Shown one piece after another: positions 10,213 through 21,117 of a stretch of 64,000 nucleotides of DNA. The position numbers and the translations under genes are program-made. The notes below the pieces were generated by a model. That model was given only the letters and a program-made list of their open reading frames with translations, was not told the DNA's origin and searched no databases. Within the stretch, counting starts at the first letter, position 1; each line of letters opens with the position of its first letter. The stretch is taken from positions 9,476,563 to 9,540,562 of the forward strand of contig JASSKH010000014.1 of assembly GCA_031763025.1 (NCBI GenBank), given 5' to 3'. Source of the DNA: Macrocystis pyrifera. Lineage: Eukaryota > Sar > Phaeophyceae > Laminariales > Laminariaceae.

Positions 10213-13200
10213 CTACTTCTTCGTCTTCTCGTCCTTCTGGCGGACGCGGATGCCAGCCAACTTGAACTCGTTGCGGGCCACGCGCCTCATGCTGTGGAGG
10301 TTCTCGCTGGCCATCTCCTGCAGTTGGACAACCAAAAGAGGCGTCCGTGAACGCAAGCGCGCGCAACCGGGGACGAGGGCGGTGGCGGAAAAGGAAACAC
10401 GTGAGAAACACTTTTTTGCGGCTATGAGTGATGAAAGCGAAAGAGCTACCGTAAATCGAGTCACGAGATAACTTTTCGCGGCTTTGGTAATAAAAGCGAG
10501 AGAGCTATACAACGCGCAAGCGCATCATTTTTTCATCTACATAACCTAATTATCCCGACGCATCGCGTCTGACCAAAGCGTCCATCCGAACGCCCTGGGA
10601 ACTCGCCCAACACTTGCGAAAATCATTTTTTTTTCTGAGTCCTGCCGTGGCGACTTACGAGTCGTTCGGCGTACTCCAGACAAGATAGCTAGGTAGAACA
10701 TAAAACCAAAACAAAAACAAAACCAGGATCAATTGACAGCACCATGTACCATACACACTTGTAGTTGTGGCACAGATAGCCTCTGCAGCACCATCTATTT
10801 TTGCGGTTGAGGCACAGGTGACATAATTGGTACCACGCATGACAACACACGCCCTCGTACGTATTTCGAAGCTGCTTTTCTCCCCGGCGGGTGAACGGTG
10901 CAAACGCCCCGGCACAGCCAGGCCTCCAGTTCCTTCGAATGCCTCCGTCGGTTTAGATATACTCGGCTCCGAAAATCGTCCCAGATACACTACACTACAC
11001 GGGAGTGCTCGCATGTGCTTTTTTTTTTTTCTCTCGACAGGTTGAGAACGGCTCAAGAAGACATCCTTGCGTTTAAGGGGGACACACTGGCGAGCGGAAA
11101 ACAAAACAAGCAGCAACGCTGCATTCCGTTCCTCTCCGAGGACATGAAATTGCCCAATGAGCATGCGTTAAGCGACGAATATGACGAAGCGCGACATAAC
11201 GCACAGTGAGTATGTTGGCAGCTTCAAGTGGGGTCAAAAAGTACGGAATGCAGCGTGCTGTCTGTCCTTTTCCGCTCGCCACGCAGGCGTTGACCCCGGC
11301 AACGAAAGGAGGGGAAACCATACCGCATACAGTATACACTCTGAAAACCGTGCGAGCCATGAAAGCATGCGTTTCCGTTTCTGGCACGTACGTGAGAGGA
11401 AATGCACAAACACGAAGAAAAGCAAACGACGAACAGGTTGGCGTTGGGCTTTGCTAAACATACCCCAGTTTCTATCGACAGAAAGAATACCAGTACTGCA
11501 CATACATCGTGGGCGAAGTGTGTGCGCGACGAGGGTCAGGTAGCAGGTATCTAGTTGAACGAAAATCGACGTATACACCATGAATAGGTATATGATGGAA
11601 TCCAAAGCGTCATCCGAAGCGATGTTGATTGCTTACCGGGGTGATCGCCATGAACTCGACGGGCTTGGCGACCTTGACGAGGGGCATCGTTACGCCCGTC
11701 ACCTAAATCGACAAGAAAGGCAAGAAGGAGACAAGGGGAGCGTGTGAAGGAAACGAAGAAATGTTGCACGTGAAAACAGAAAGGGTCAAGAGGATCAAAA
11801 AAGTTACTACATGAGTTTCGCAATGCTGGAAGCGCATGCCGACACGAAAAACAATAACCTCGGTTGAATCCCACAAAATAGCGAGTGCCGGAAATGCGGA
11901 CAAGGGAACAGCACTCGAATAAATCGCACATTGGACAAACCACGACCTAGACTGTGCAGGCGTCCCTCTTTTGTGCCGGTTGCCTGCCATAGTGCCTGCG
12001 GAATCGCTTGACGCAGACGGGAATCACCAGGTAGTCACCAAAAAAATAATGCCGGTTGTCGGTGCGGTTTATTGCCGGTATTGTTGGCCGGCGCATTGCG
12101 GCATTACCAGTATAGAGGAACCACTATTACGGGGGTCCATAGTTAATAGGACCTATGGTATAGATACAAACATATATAGATATACTTATAGATATCTCAA
12201 CCTCTGAGCGTGCTCGGTTGGTACATCCCTGGCCTCTCAGAGCTCCCACTTGGGAATCGCCTCCGTTTATTACTTGCCGGACCGTTCCAGCGGGTCTTTG
12301 TTTTCTCCATTTCTCGTCGTACTTTCAGTCCTTCTTTCCTTTTTTCTTCTTTCGTTTCGTGTGCGTGCGTGTACTCCGAGCACGGTTGCGTGGGCGAATA
12401 TTTACCTATTTTACTGACAAATTTTGGTCATGTTTACTACGGTCCCCCGAACTAGTGGAATCTGAATCCTAACCTCCCGTTATGAGATGAAGCGCAAGAT
12501 CTGGGTAGTACAGATCCAACCCCAGAAACAAGTGCTAGATAATTCCTATCGCGCAGACTACAGTGAGGCTTCCAGGCGGCAACATGGGCAATTCATAGAC
12601 CATACAGATGAGGAATCCAATCGACCCTGGAAGATCTGAACCCTTGCACCATACTGCTGCTGTGCACAAACAAAAATCTCATTCTATTTTGAAGCAAGTT
12701 GTCCTCGAGACTGAAAAGCAAGCGGCCATCACGTAAAGGGGCAATTACCTCAGTCTTGAATACTGGAGTGCAGTCCTAGAGGGGAGAGGCAATTGTCTCA
12801 CTCGAAAATCACCTAAGCAGTGCCCTAAACTGAAGTGCAGCCCATAACTGAGTATCTGTGACTTCGTGTGGAGATTTAATTACCTGGGTGGCCGCCGCCT
12901 GCTCCTCAACGGAAGAGTCGCCGGCCTTGGGCTGATGTTTGCTGCCGCGGGGGAAGACGATGAGGTTGGCACGGTACTCTTTCAGGCGCGCCACGTTCGT
13001 CACGAACGACTCCTCCTGAGAAGCCAAGATAAAGAGACCATATCGGGGGAGCGGGCGGGGAGTGAGGTTGGCAAGGAACTCTTCCGGACGGGTCATGTTC
13101 CGTCACTGCGCACAGTCGACTTCTCCAGAGAAAAAATATAAAAAAGCAATGAAGGGATGAGGGGAGGGAGGGGCGGGGGGTTAATGACGCTTTTGCGAAA

Positions 13201-16200
13201 AACATTCATCACAAACGGCTCCTCCTGAAAACGAAAAAAATAGACAAAATGGAAGGATGGGGGAGGGGGTATAATGATGTCATGCCCGGCCGTAGTCGTA
13301 TATGACCATAGAGACTCTAGCACCCCTACAATCCCGGGACGGAGCACATCGGGGAAGAGAACAAGAGCGTCAGGATTCCGAAGCAGTTACCAGAATAGAA
13401 TTAGTTTGCGCACAAAAAAGATTCCAAGATTCAAAGTAAACGTGAGGCTGGATTCCTGTTGAGAAGCGAAAAAGGACAATCCGATCCGAATATATATGTT
13501 TCCTTGTATGAACTTGACTAACCGATCCATCCGAACCACGCTTTCTGAAACACAAGGCTCCAACCGACCGGAACAAACTCAACGAAATGGTGCAACCACG
13601 AAAACGTAACACTATTTTTACCAAGCACCACAACATGGCAGGCAGAGGGCCGTCAGGGGAACACTGCACTACTGGCAGAAACAATCCCACACCAATTCCA
13701 ACGACTTTGTCCACGAAAAAAAGTTACTGAAGTTATGAACGAGTTGAGCGGCATTCCCTCGGCGGGTGGGCGGGATGAGTCTCACCGACTTGTTGGTGCG
13801 GCGGTGGTCGACGGCGATGCCGATGGTAAGCGCCACCTTCTTGGAGATGCCCGCCTCCTGTGAAGTCGAAACCCCGACAAAAAAAACAGCAGCAGCAAAC
13901 AAAGAGAATGCCACCATGAGTAAAACAAACAAAAAACGACTTCACAGGCACCGTTCAACACATGAACAGCCGTAACCTAGACAAGATAACAGAATAGGGA
14001 GCCAACCACAAATGACCGGACTAACACTCAGACAACTCCAGCTACCGTGCACTTGGCATGCTTCGACATCAAGCGAAAGCGTGGGAGGGGGGTTGTGCCT
14101 CAGACAAAACATCAGTCAAGTACACGCCATCCGTATGGAAAACCACGCACAGCCACTGACTGACTGACTCACCTTGAGCTCTTCAACGTTAAAGCCGCGT
14201 CCCAGGCGAACCTTGGAGTTGTACTGTAAGAAGGCAATAGGCGATGGCAAGGCGACACGCGAAATCAAGCAAAGGGAAGGCAGACAGGCGGGGGGGGGGG
14301 GGGGGGGTGAGCTTGACATCAGCTCGACATGTCGAAAAGAGCAGTCATCACGGCCTCTGCGCCTCTTATGATATATCCACCGACCCAGCTAAAAAAACTC
14401 ACTGCAGACGTCTCATATTTGTATCAGGTGCGATACGTGGCAACCACCGACTACAAAATTTCACTGTCCCACGCTGCAGTAAAAGTAGTACGGTAGGTGC
14501 ATGCGTCAGGGAATCAACGCCTGAGCTCGAGCATAAACCTCTCCGCTTCGAATGGGTATGGTGCCCGGTTGCAGGTCATGCAAGAAGGGCCCCTATCTCG
14601 GCAGGGGGGCTGCAAACAACTATGACTTCTTACGAAGATACTAAATACCAGTACCAAACTTGCAGTTGCGAAACTTGAACGCCAAAAAAAAGAACAGAAG
14701 CATGTCCTTCAAAATTCCTTGCGAAGGAAGTATACGTTTTAGGCCAAACCCTCATCCAAATCCAATCGAACGTTTCTTCCCACAACGGCCGGTATACAAC
14801 GGCGAATTCGTTTTCCTTTGCACACACGCCGAGAACAACCGGCTATGAACGCACGACAAAGGTCGGTCGATCCTAACGGAATCTATTTTAGAACGCGTGA
14901 CTTCTTTCTAACGGTAACGCTGAGGTGCATTTCGATCATTTAGGTGTGTTGAGATTCAACGCTGGTTCGCTGCCCGTTTTCTGTCCGAGGATGAAAGTTT
15001 AAAACACAAGACACCCGCAGCTACCGGCGTCACAAGGTCCCTGTTGCTAGTCCCGTCATGGGATGGCGAACACACAGCCATCCAGCCTCAAGAACCGAGA
15101 ATGTTCTCGTCGGACAACCGAAATAATCATTGTGTTTATGTGTTTCAGGCTGTGCACACGCACGCATGCACCACCTCGACACGAGGGCGTATGTACACAC
15201 TGCTGGGGCAGACAGGCTACACTGCTAACCCCCTCGGGAAAAAAACAACTGAGGACTTTTGTTCCAGACGCGCAGGAACTGTATGCGTGGCTCTTGCGTT
15301 ACCCGTTACACAAGGTGCAGCTTGGTCCAACTCTTACCGACTCGACCACAACGTCTCTTGAAACTGTTCTGCGCACACTCAAAGGCGGGTAGGCGTCCGT
15401 CCCACTGGCGACGACAGAGAACAAGCTTAAGGTTTGCCTTGCGGCATGGATGGCGTAACCCGCAATATCGGCGAGAAAAAGGAGGGCGTCGCGACAAGAC
15501 AAGATCGACAACCCACCCACCCTCCCCGTCTTCTCTGCGTGTACAAACAGATCCTCGGCGGGGGAAAGGAGCGGGGTAACCCCTTCGTTCCGACAAGAAA
15601 AAACGAATCAAAAGCACAACAAGACTGCACAAGGGATGAAAACTGCTCCTTCTGTACCGGCCGCCACGGTACAGAACCGACCACCAGGCCAGGGTTTACA
15701 TATATATACTCAACCTCAACCCTCAACAAGTCAAAAACAAGGGGCGCAAGCCTAACGTTTCACAGGTCACCACGACACGGCAGCAAACAGCAGCCTATGG
15801 GGTACGTGTAGCAAATCAGGGTTTAGATTCTAAAAAAATACGAAAAAAAAAGGTTGCTATGGACACCGGAGCTTATTCCGAACAATCACACCTCTCACAC
15901 CTTTTGAACATTTATTAATATTAATAGAAAGGGTACACGAATAATCGAATGTCAAGTATTCCACAATGTAAAAAAAAATGGACCTGGAGCGTACCTTGAT
16001 CGTAGGGCAATGCACGGCCGGCCGCAGGAGCTGGGTAGGGCGCGGTGCCATCTTAGCCGCCTTCTCCTGGCGAACTTGGCGGCGCGCCTTCTTCTTGGCC
16101 GGCTGTTGGGATAAATTTCCAAGAAAATTCGACGAGTTGCGGCGCGAGTGAGGCAAGGAAGGGGGAAGGCACAGGGCAAACCAAGAAATTCGGCTCATAG

Positions 16201-19200
16201 ATTGATAGTTGTCGGGTACATACTGGTGTATGGTTGGTTTACGGTGGGTAAAGTTAGGTCGTTGTCGAGTAGCGGATAGAGTCATCGCGTTGTCGAGCAA
16301 TGGGTAGGGCGGAGTTCCATATCGCAAAGGTACGCATACGGTACGAAGTCCCCGCTAAGTTACCAACACAATTTGTATCAACATCAACATCATGGAACAT
16401 TTTCGTCCTCTAGTGCCCACCTTGTCTGCACACCGAGGGGCTCACACGCAGCAAAATCACGGGCATCCTCAAACGGATACATCCCCTCATCTCGTCTTCA
16501 AGGTCTCGCACGACGGGTTTCTCCCGTTGCAAAATAGGGTGCTGGGCCATTGCCGACAGCTCCTAGAGTCGACTCGAAAACGTTTCTACACGGCCCACAC
16601 GGCATAATTACGGGCTTTTCGAAAATGGATGCATTCCGTCATCCCGTACTCGAGGTTCCGCATGACGTGCTTCTCCCGTTGCGACATCGCATGCTGGGCC
16701 ATTTCGATAACGACTCGAGGAGCTATCGTAAATGGCCCAGAGCACCCGATGTTGCAGCGGGGGAGAAGCCCGTCGTGCGGGACCTCGAGCACGGGATGAC
16801 GGAATGCATCCGTATGAAGAAGCCCCTGATGACATGGGTGTTAAAAGTAGATACGTGTGGAAAGTCGATGTCGAGAGCATGGGCGAAGGAAGGGTGCGTG
16901 TGACAAACGGTGCGTTGACTGCTACGGTGACGCCATTAACGCTATTATTACGGGGGACCATAGTAAACAGGACCTACGGTACACACAAAAAACCTACATA
17001 TTTACCTATTTTTACTAACAATATTTGGTCCTGTTTACTATGCCCCCCCGTAAATAGTACTACGGGAGGCTTCGTATAGCAATCAGAACCCACCATAGAC
17101 CCAAAAGTCCTAGCATCTCTTGTGCTCACTACCCATGCGTGGTTCTGCTTGATGCTGTATGTTCCGCCGTGATACTGACGGCGGCCAAGTGCCATCAGGT
17201 ACCAGATCAATTAAAAACGAAATTGCCTACTCGTGTACCTGGTACCCGGTAAGGGTTCAAGCATAGCGTGGTCACTACCCCTGGGCATTGTGCCGTACGT
17301 GCCCAACCTCCCGCTTAGAGAGCGTGGCATCAGGCTATGTACGTTGTGCGCACTGCGGCAGAAGGTGATACGAGTAGGCAAGCCGTACGCACATACGCAG
17401 TCGAGTTGCTAGCGATTGCCCTTTCCTTCAGTTACACGTTGAATACCGGCACACAGATTTCGACGTCAATTTTACTTTCCAGCTTAATTCGTAGGATGTT
17501 TTACCCTCAGTCATCTTCCGGACAAGCCGTGGTCACAGGTGTCGTCCCTTCTCGCCCCCGGTACGTGCCTTTTTTTATTTCCTTTGTCGCGCATAGGGTT
17601 CAGCATTCCCACCGCTCGTCGATTTTCATCGAATGTTGCTAAATCACGCTCTCGCGCTGTCCGCACATCACATTACATGCAAGAAAAAGTCCTTACTAGT
17701 GTGCACTCGGTGAGACTCGAACCCACGAAAGTCATCTTAGTAGCACGCGGACCATCTTTCCAAGCCACCGGGGACGCCGTCGACAAAACGCAACAGGTTG
17801 CGCTTCTTGCCTCTACGAGCAACGCAATACAACAACTGGAAACTCCAGTGATGTCTAGGATCGCTATACTTGGCTTCGATTGCACTCTACTGCCGCAGCA
17901 CTTCTGGTATTTCGAACGTAGTATAAATACAACAGCAGTCTACCATTACATTAGAGCGGCACGGTCATGGTCCGCTCCGGAGACCTCGCCTGGAGTGTAC
18001 AGCGTCAGCGTCGTTCTGGGCGCGGTTAGTAGGTCCTCGACGTATCGAATGGGTCTCTGAATGGTGCCACTCTACCGCTGTAGCTGTATCTGTATCGAAA
18101 CCCAACAAGCTTTGCCGTGACACCATTACGCGGGGAAGGGTCGATCGACAGCCGTGCGTGCAAGCAGTGCATATTCGACTGTTTCGCTCGACGAATGGTT
18201 CGCTTCCAGGAGGAGCCTGAGTCGCATTGCTCACTGCTCACTGCTGCATTGATAGTACTCCAGATGTCCAACAGCAAGTGTGTGTGTAAGGTGACGCGTG
18301 TAACGATAGACGTACTACTGCTGTACCTTTTTTGACCGAAATATTATGACCGACGTGGCTACTATTGATGGACTGACGAACTATTATTAATAGTAACTGT
18401 CGACACCCAACATCGTCGGAACACCGTTACCAGGTACCTGGTACTATTCAACCTTCATTTCGTGATATAACTACTCAATCCGCAGTTTTCATCCGGTCAA
18501 GGTCATCTCCAAAAAAAAGGTTTGGTGTGAGGTACATTTCTCAAGTCTTGTAGGACTGCAGTCCCGTTTCGGTGACAAACTGCTTAGAATTTGACTGGTT
18601 AGTCTCCAAAACTGATCTATAAAGAGACTGCAGTCCTGAAAGGGTTGGTTGAGGGGTTTCACATAAAAAAAAGATAGGTGAAACCCTGCCACAGCATGCC
18701 TCAGGTGAATAGCACGCGCGATCCACGTACCTTCAGCAGTATTACGCGCAGCTTGCAAATGTCAGTTAGTTTCGACTCACAATTCCGTAAATCTTCGATA
18801 TTACAGCTGGTGTGTCTTGATGAAAAAAATCATATTCGGGGCTGCAAGGGCTTTCCAAAAGCAGTACAAACTCCAACCGCTAGGAGTCTCAATGCTTGGA
18901 GCATTCGAATCGCACCCTCTCGACGGACACGGCAGGCATGCCAGGCAAAGAGGGGTTACGAAACAAATCATCCAACTCTATGTTATATCAGTCACATATA
19001 AACTCGTAATATGATACCTGGTATTAAATATCTGATACTACAGTAGTAGGAATAAGCGTTTTGAGGCTCTTCGGAAACGACTCTTTTTCGGAAACGAGGT
19101 CAAAGGTTCATTCATTGAGACTATATATAGGCACACGGGGTACAGTAGAACCTATAGTACCTGGTAACGGTTAATGACCTTCAATCTGCCCTTGATGTTA

Positions 19201-20890
19201 CGGACCCCCTGCAACCGTAAATACGGGGATTGGTTCTATTATCCCCGGGGTTTCCATTATACCATGCAATGTATACTCTAAATGTTTCAAGAATACGAGC
19301 ACAGGAACCAGACCCATACCATCAAATTTACCCCTGGACAAGCGCACAAGCAATAAAAAAAGATAATAGCCCAGACTCTGTTGATTTCACCCACTCGGCG
19401 GCTCGTAACCGGTTATTACCGGCATCGAGACTGCCATGCCTGGTACACCTTGTACGTCAGATACGTACGATATGTACCTGCTACAAGAGAACGTGAGAGT
19501 GGAGGCGCTGCTATTACTACTGTAGCACACACGTGCCTTCTAACGGTAATCTAATTTAGTAGCAGCATGAGGAGCAGAGGTGCATCGTGTTCGAGTATAA
19601 TAGGAGGGGCGTCGTGCAAAATACTGCTGCTATCATACTGCTGCTCTAGGTCTCGGTGCAGAAATACGGCAGAAACAAAGGAAGTACGGACTGAACGTCT
19701 ACACTATTAATACTGCTGTATTGTAACCTGCAGTCTCACATTCACAAGCGTTTATACATTTGGTTGTTCATATAGCTCAGCTACTCGTAGTCTGCTACTA
19801 TGTACTGCGTTCTTACCATGCGATATCGACAGTTTGTGCAGGAAGGTGCAATCTGGCTGCTGGGCTATCGAGGATATGTGTACTTCTGCTGTACTGCTGT
19901 ACATCTACCCCAGGGGCAAGTCGAAACGACTGTCTACTACCAGTATACGAGTACTCGCTCAGTCCCACTGCAGTTGTGGGGACCAAACACTTGGAATTAG
20001 AGTCGAGGTTGAGGGTTATGTGCAGTGCGGCAGTAAGAGAGTTCGACACGCCTCAATCAACCTATGCCGTTAATGAGTGTTATTACGCTATTACACTGCT
20101 GCACCTTCAGACGGAAACCGATGACCTTGGCAGCAGGCAAGTGATGTGTCTTCTACTCCAAATTCACGACACTACGAGTTACCGCGCAGCTGCTGTACGA
20201 ATGTGAAAAGGTACGAGGCCTCTCGCATTATTGCAGCAGCGATTGTACACTTGTTACACATCCCAGCATGACCTACCGGCAGAAATTGTTTTTAGCTGTT
20301 CACCTAAGAAGGCACGACATCATTAGGGCGGTGCGTGGGTGCATATAAAGTCTCCTCGAACTCGTCGACCTAGAGGGGCCGCCTCACGACGTGCAGTAAC
20401 AACATGGTAACAAAAAAACCAACTGCTGTTGTTGGACCACAGCCAATCCGCTCAGCGTAGTTTGGTCTTGCTTCACCACCCAATACTAATTGTGAGGCGA
20501 GAGGCGACGTCTCGATAATTCATGGTCACATCATGGACATTCCCCAATCTAATGCTGACTTGTCGCACGATAATCCATCACAACACTACCAAAGAAGCTG
20601 CGTGGAAGCTGGAACTCTCCCGGCTTTGGCCCATCTCGTCAACGCAAACCTCACTCCTCTGTCAACATCAGCGGTGTTGCTCCAAGAGCCATTCCCCTCT
20701 ACTGCTGTACGGTTGTCTAGGTCAAACAAGTCGTCTCTGTTTGCTTTGATTTGGTCCAGACAAGAAGTTCCTGTCCTTGCTTGCAACAGTTTGCGGGGCT
20801 GTTGCTCACCTGGTCGAACCATGTCCGGACCCTCCTCTGCCACTTCTTGTGGAAATGGCCGTTAGGCACTACGTTGTTGTGCTTAACCAT
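10213..20890 (-). CDS. RPL13: Large-subunit ribosomal protein eL13 (RPL13), 7 exons
   Basis: Structural protein of the cytosolic 60S subunit. Exons in coding order: 20810-20890, 15995-16102, 14173-14223, 13786-13857, 12884-13015, 11637-11702, 10213-10317; 204 codons plus TAG. Every intron is phase 0 with GT-AG borders. Family landmarks: the N-terminal [16 protein letters not shown] (residues 12-27), [18 protein letters not shown] (45-62), [13 protein letters not shown] (68-80), [14 protein letters not shown] (91-104), the [15 protein letters not shown] segment (114-128), and a basic C-terminus KDEKTKK. The length matches the usual 200-211 residues. The start is the ATG in GTTAGCCAAGATGG, 227 bp from the divergent FIS1 start. 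Intron 1 is 4.7 kb, extreme for a ribosomal protein gene, and is filled with TIR elements, a long hairpin and other repeats. Decayed copies of the exon 5 start lie in intron 4. Confidence 0.96.
11985..12122 (+). repeat. Dispersed TIR repeat 'atagtgcc', copy 1
   Basis: Shares CCATAGTGCCTGCGGAATCG, then GCCGGTATTGTTGGCCGGC, with copies at 35.61 and 40.67 kb. It ends at CCAGTATAGAGGAACCAC, matching the GGGGACCAC terminus of the 40.8 kb copy. It lies in RPL13 intron 5, directly beside a TTACGGGGG element. Confidence 0.65.
12125..12454 (+). mobile_element. TTACGGGGG-type TIR element, copy 4, split by ~200 bp insert
   Basis: Left half (TATTACGGGGGTCCATAG, then AATAGGACCTATGG) is at 12125-12180. 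The right half (TTACCTATTTTACTGACAAA, then TTTACTACGGTCCCCC) resumes at about 12402. The intervening ~200 bp is unrelated to the family and is not recognised. In RPL13 intron 5. Confidence 0.75.
12480..12625 (-). mobile_element. GATCT-rich TIR element, partial copy 3
   Basis: Partial inverted copy: CAGATCCAACCCCAGAAACA, GTGCTAGATAATTCC, then AGGCGGCAACATGGG. The TIR ends are not clear. In RPL13 intron 5. Confidence 0.55.
13016..13230 (-). pseudogene. Decayed tandem copies of the RPL13 exon 5 acceptor region
   Basis: Upstream of exon 5 (minus strand) the start of that exon recurs twice. Near 13180-13227 the minus strand reads TTTTCAG then codons for EEPFVMNVF, matching the true exon's EESFVTNVA. 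Near 13045-13130 the text aligns with the exon again and includes [11 protein letters not shown] against [11 protein letters not shown]. Both copies have lost the downstream frame. They look like relics of local tandem duplication within intron 4. Confidence 0.65.
13272..13350 (-). repeat. Poly-C-linked dispersed repeat, inverted partial copy
   Basis: CATGCCCGGCCGTAGTCGTA, then TATGACCATAGAGACTC and CCCGGGACGGAGCACATC, match the inverse of the 1.6 kb and 28.8 kb units. In RPL13 intron 4. Confidence 0.6.
14290..14308 (+). repeat. Poly-G tract
   Basis: An ~18 bp G run in RPL13 intron 2. It is one of several G/C homopolymers of 12-20 bp across the window (also near 5183, 7679, 8858, 33786 and 35225). 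Confidence 0.8.
16465..16575 (+). repeat. Direct copy of the 16.6 kb hairpin arm
   Basis: Resembles the arm at 16612-16710: GATACATCCCCTCATC, GGTCTCGCACGACGG, TTTCTCCCGTTGC, then GTGCTGGGCCATT. It makes three related ~100 bp units in a row, the last inverted. Confidence 0.7.
16612..16825. repeat. Long inverted repeat (hairpin), ~100 bp arms
   Basis: The left arm starts GGGCTTTTCGAAAATGGATG and the right arm ends CATCCGTATGAAGAAGCCC. Arms share ATGCATTCCGTCATCCCGT, CTCGAGGT.CCGCA.GACG, GCTTCTCCC and TGGGCCATTT, roughly 85% identical by eye, with a loop of about a dozen bases. It would be transcribed inside RPL13 intron 1 and could fold into a ~100 bp stem. Confidence 0.8.
16946..17056 (+). 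mobile_element. TTACGGGGG-type TIR element, copy 5
   Basis: Nearly consensus: TATTACGGGGGACCATAG, ACACACAAAAAACCTACA, TATTTTTACTAACAATATTT, then TTTACTATGCCCCCCCG and TAAATA. In RPL13 intron 1. Confidence 0.93.
18551..18637. mobile_element. CTGCAGTCCCG TIR element, copy 1
   Basis: Left end TAGGACTGCAGTCCCGTTTC and right end GAGACTGCAGTCCTGA form an imperfect TIR of about 17 bp around a short interior. Relatives lie at 24.5 and 39.5 kb. In RPL13 intron 1. Confidence 0.72.
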
Positions 20891-21117
20891 CTTGGCTAAC
20901 GCGGCTCTCCTTACAGTCCCAGGGCACTGAGTCCCCACCCACACAAAACACCGCCACACAAAATTTACGTGGAGGCCTTGCCAGAGAGGGGAAAGGGCAC
21001 CTGTGCGGTTTCGTACACTATGTTGGCGTGCTACATTCGGGGGTCTCACACCTTTCTCCCCTACCACCCAACGTTTTTGTACCAGGTTTACTCGTCGTAC
21101 CTGGAAGCGATATCAAC
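20891..21117. promoter_or_regulatory. Divergent intergenic region RPL13 / FIS1
   Basis: Only 227 bp separate the start codons of RPL13 (minus) and FIS1 (plus), so both core promoters and both 5' UTRs must lie here unless upstream non-coding exons exist. No TATA box stands out. The block contains CACCGCCACACAAAATTT, pyrimidine tracts near the FIS1 side, and TACCAGG/TACCTGG motifs close to the FIS1 ATG. Shared regulation is inference from geometry. Confidence 0.7.

Noticed and set aside
17695-17765. tRNA-like T-arm (GTGGGTTCGAGTCTCAC on the minus strand)
   Set aside because: The T-stem and loop pair, but I could not build matching acceptor and anticodon stems, so no tRNA is called.
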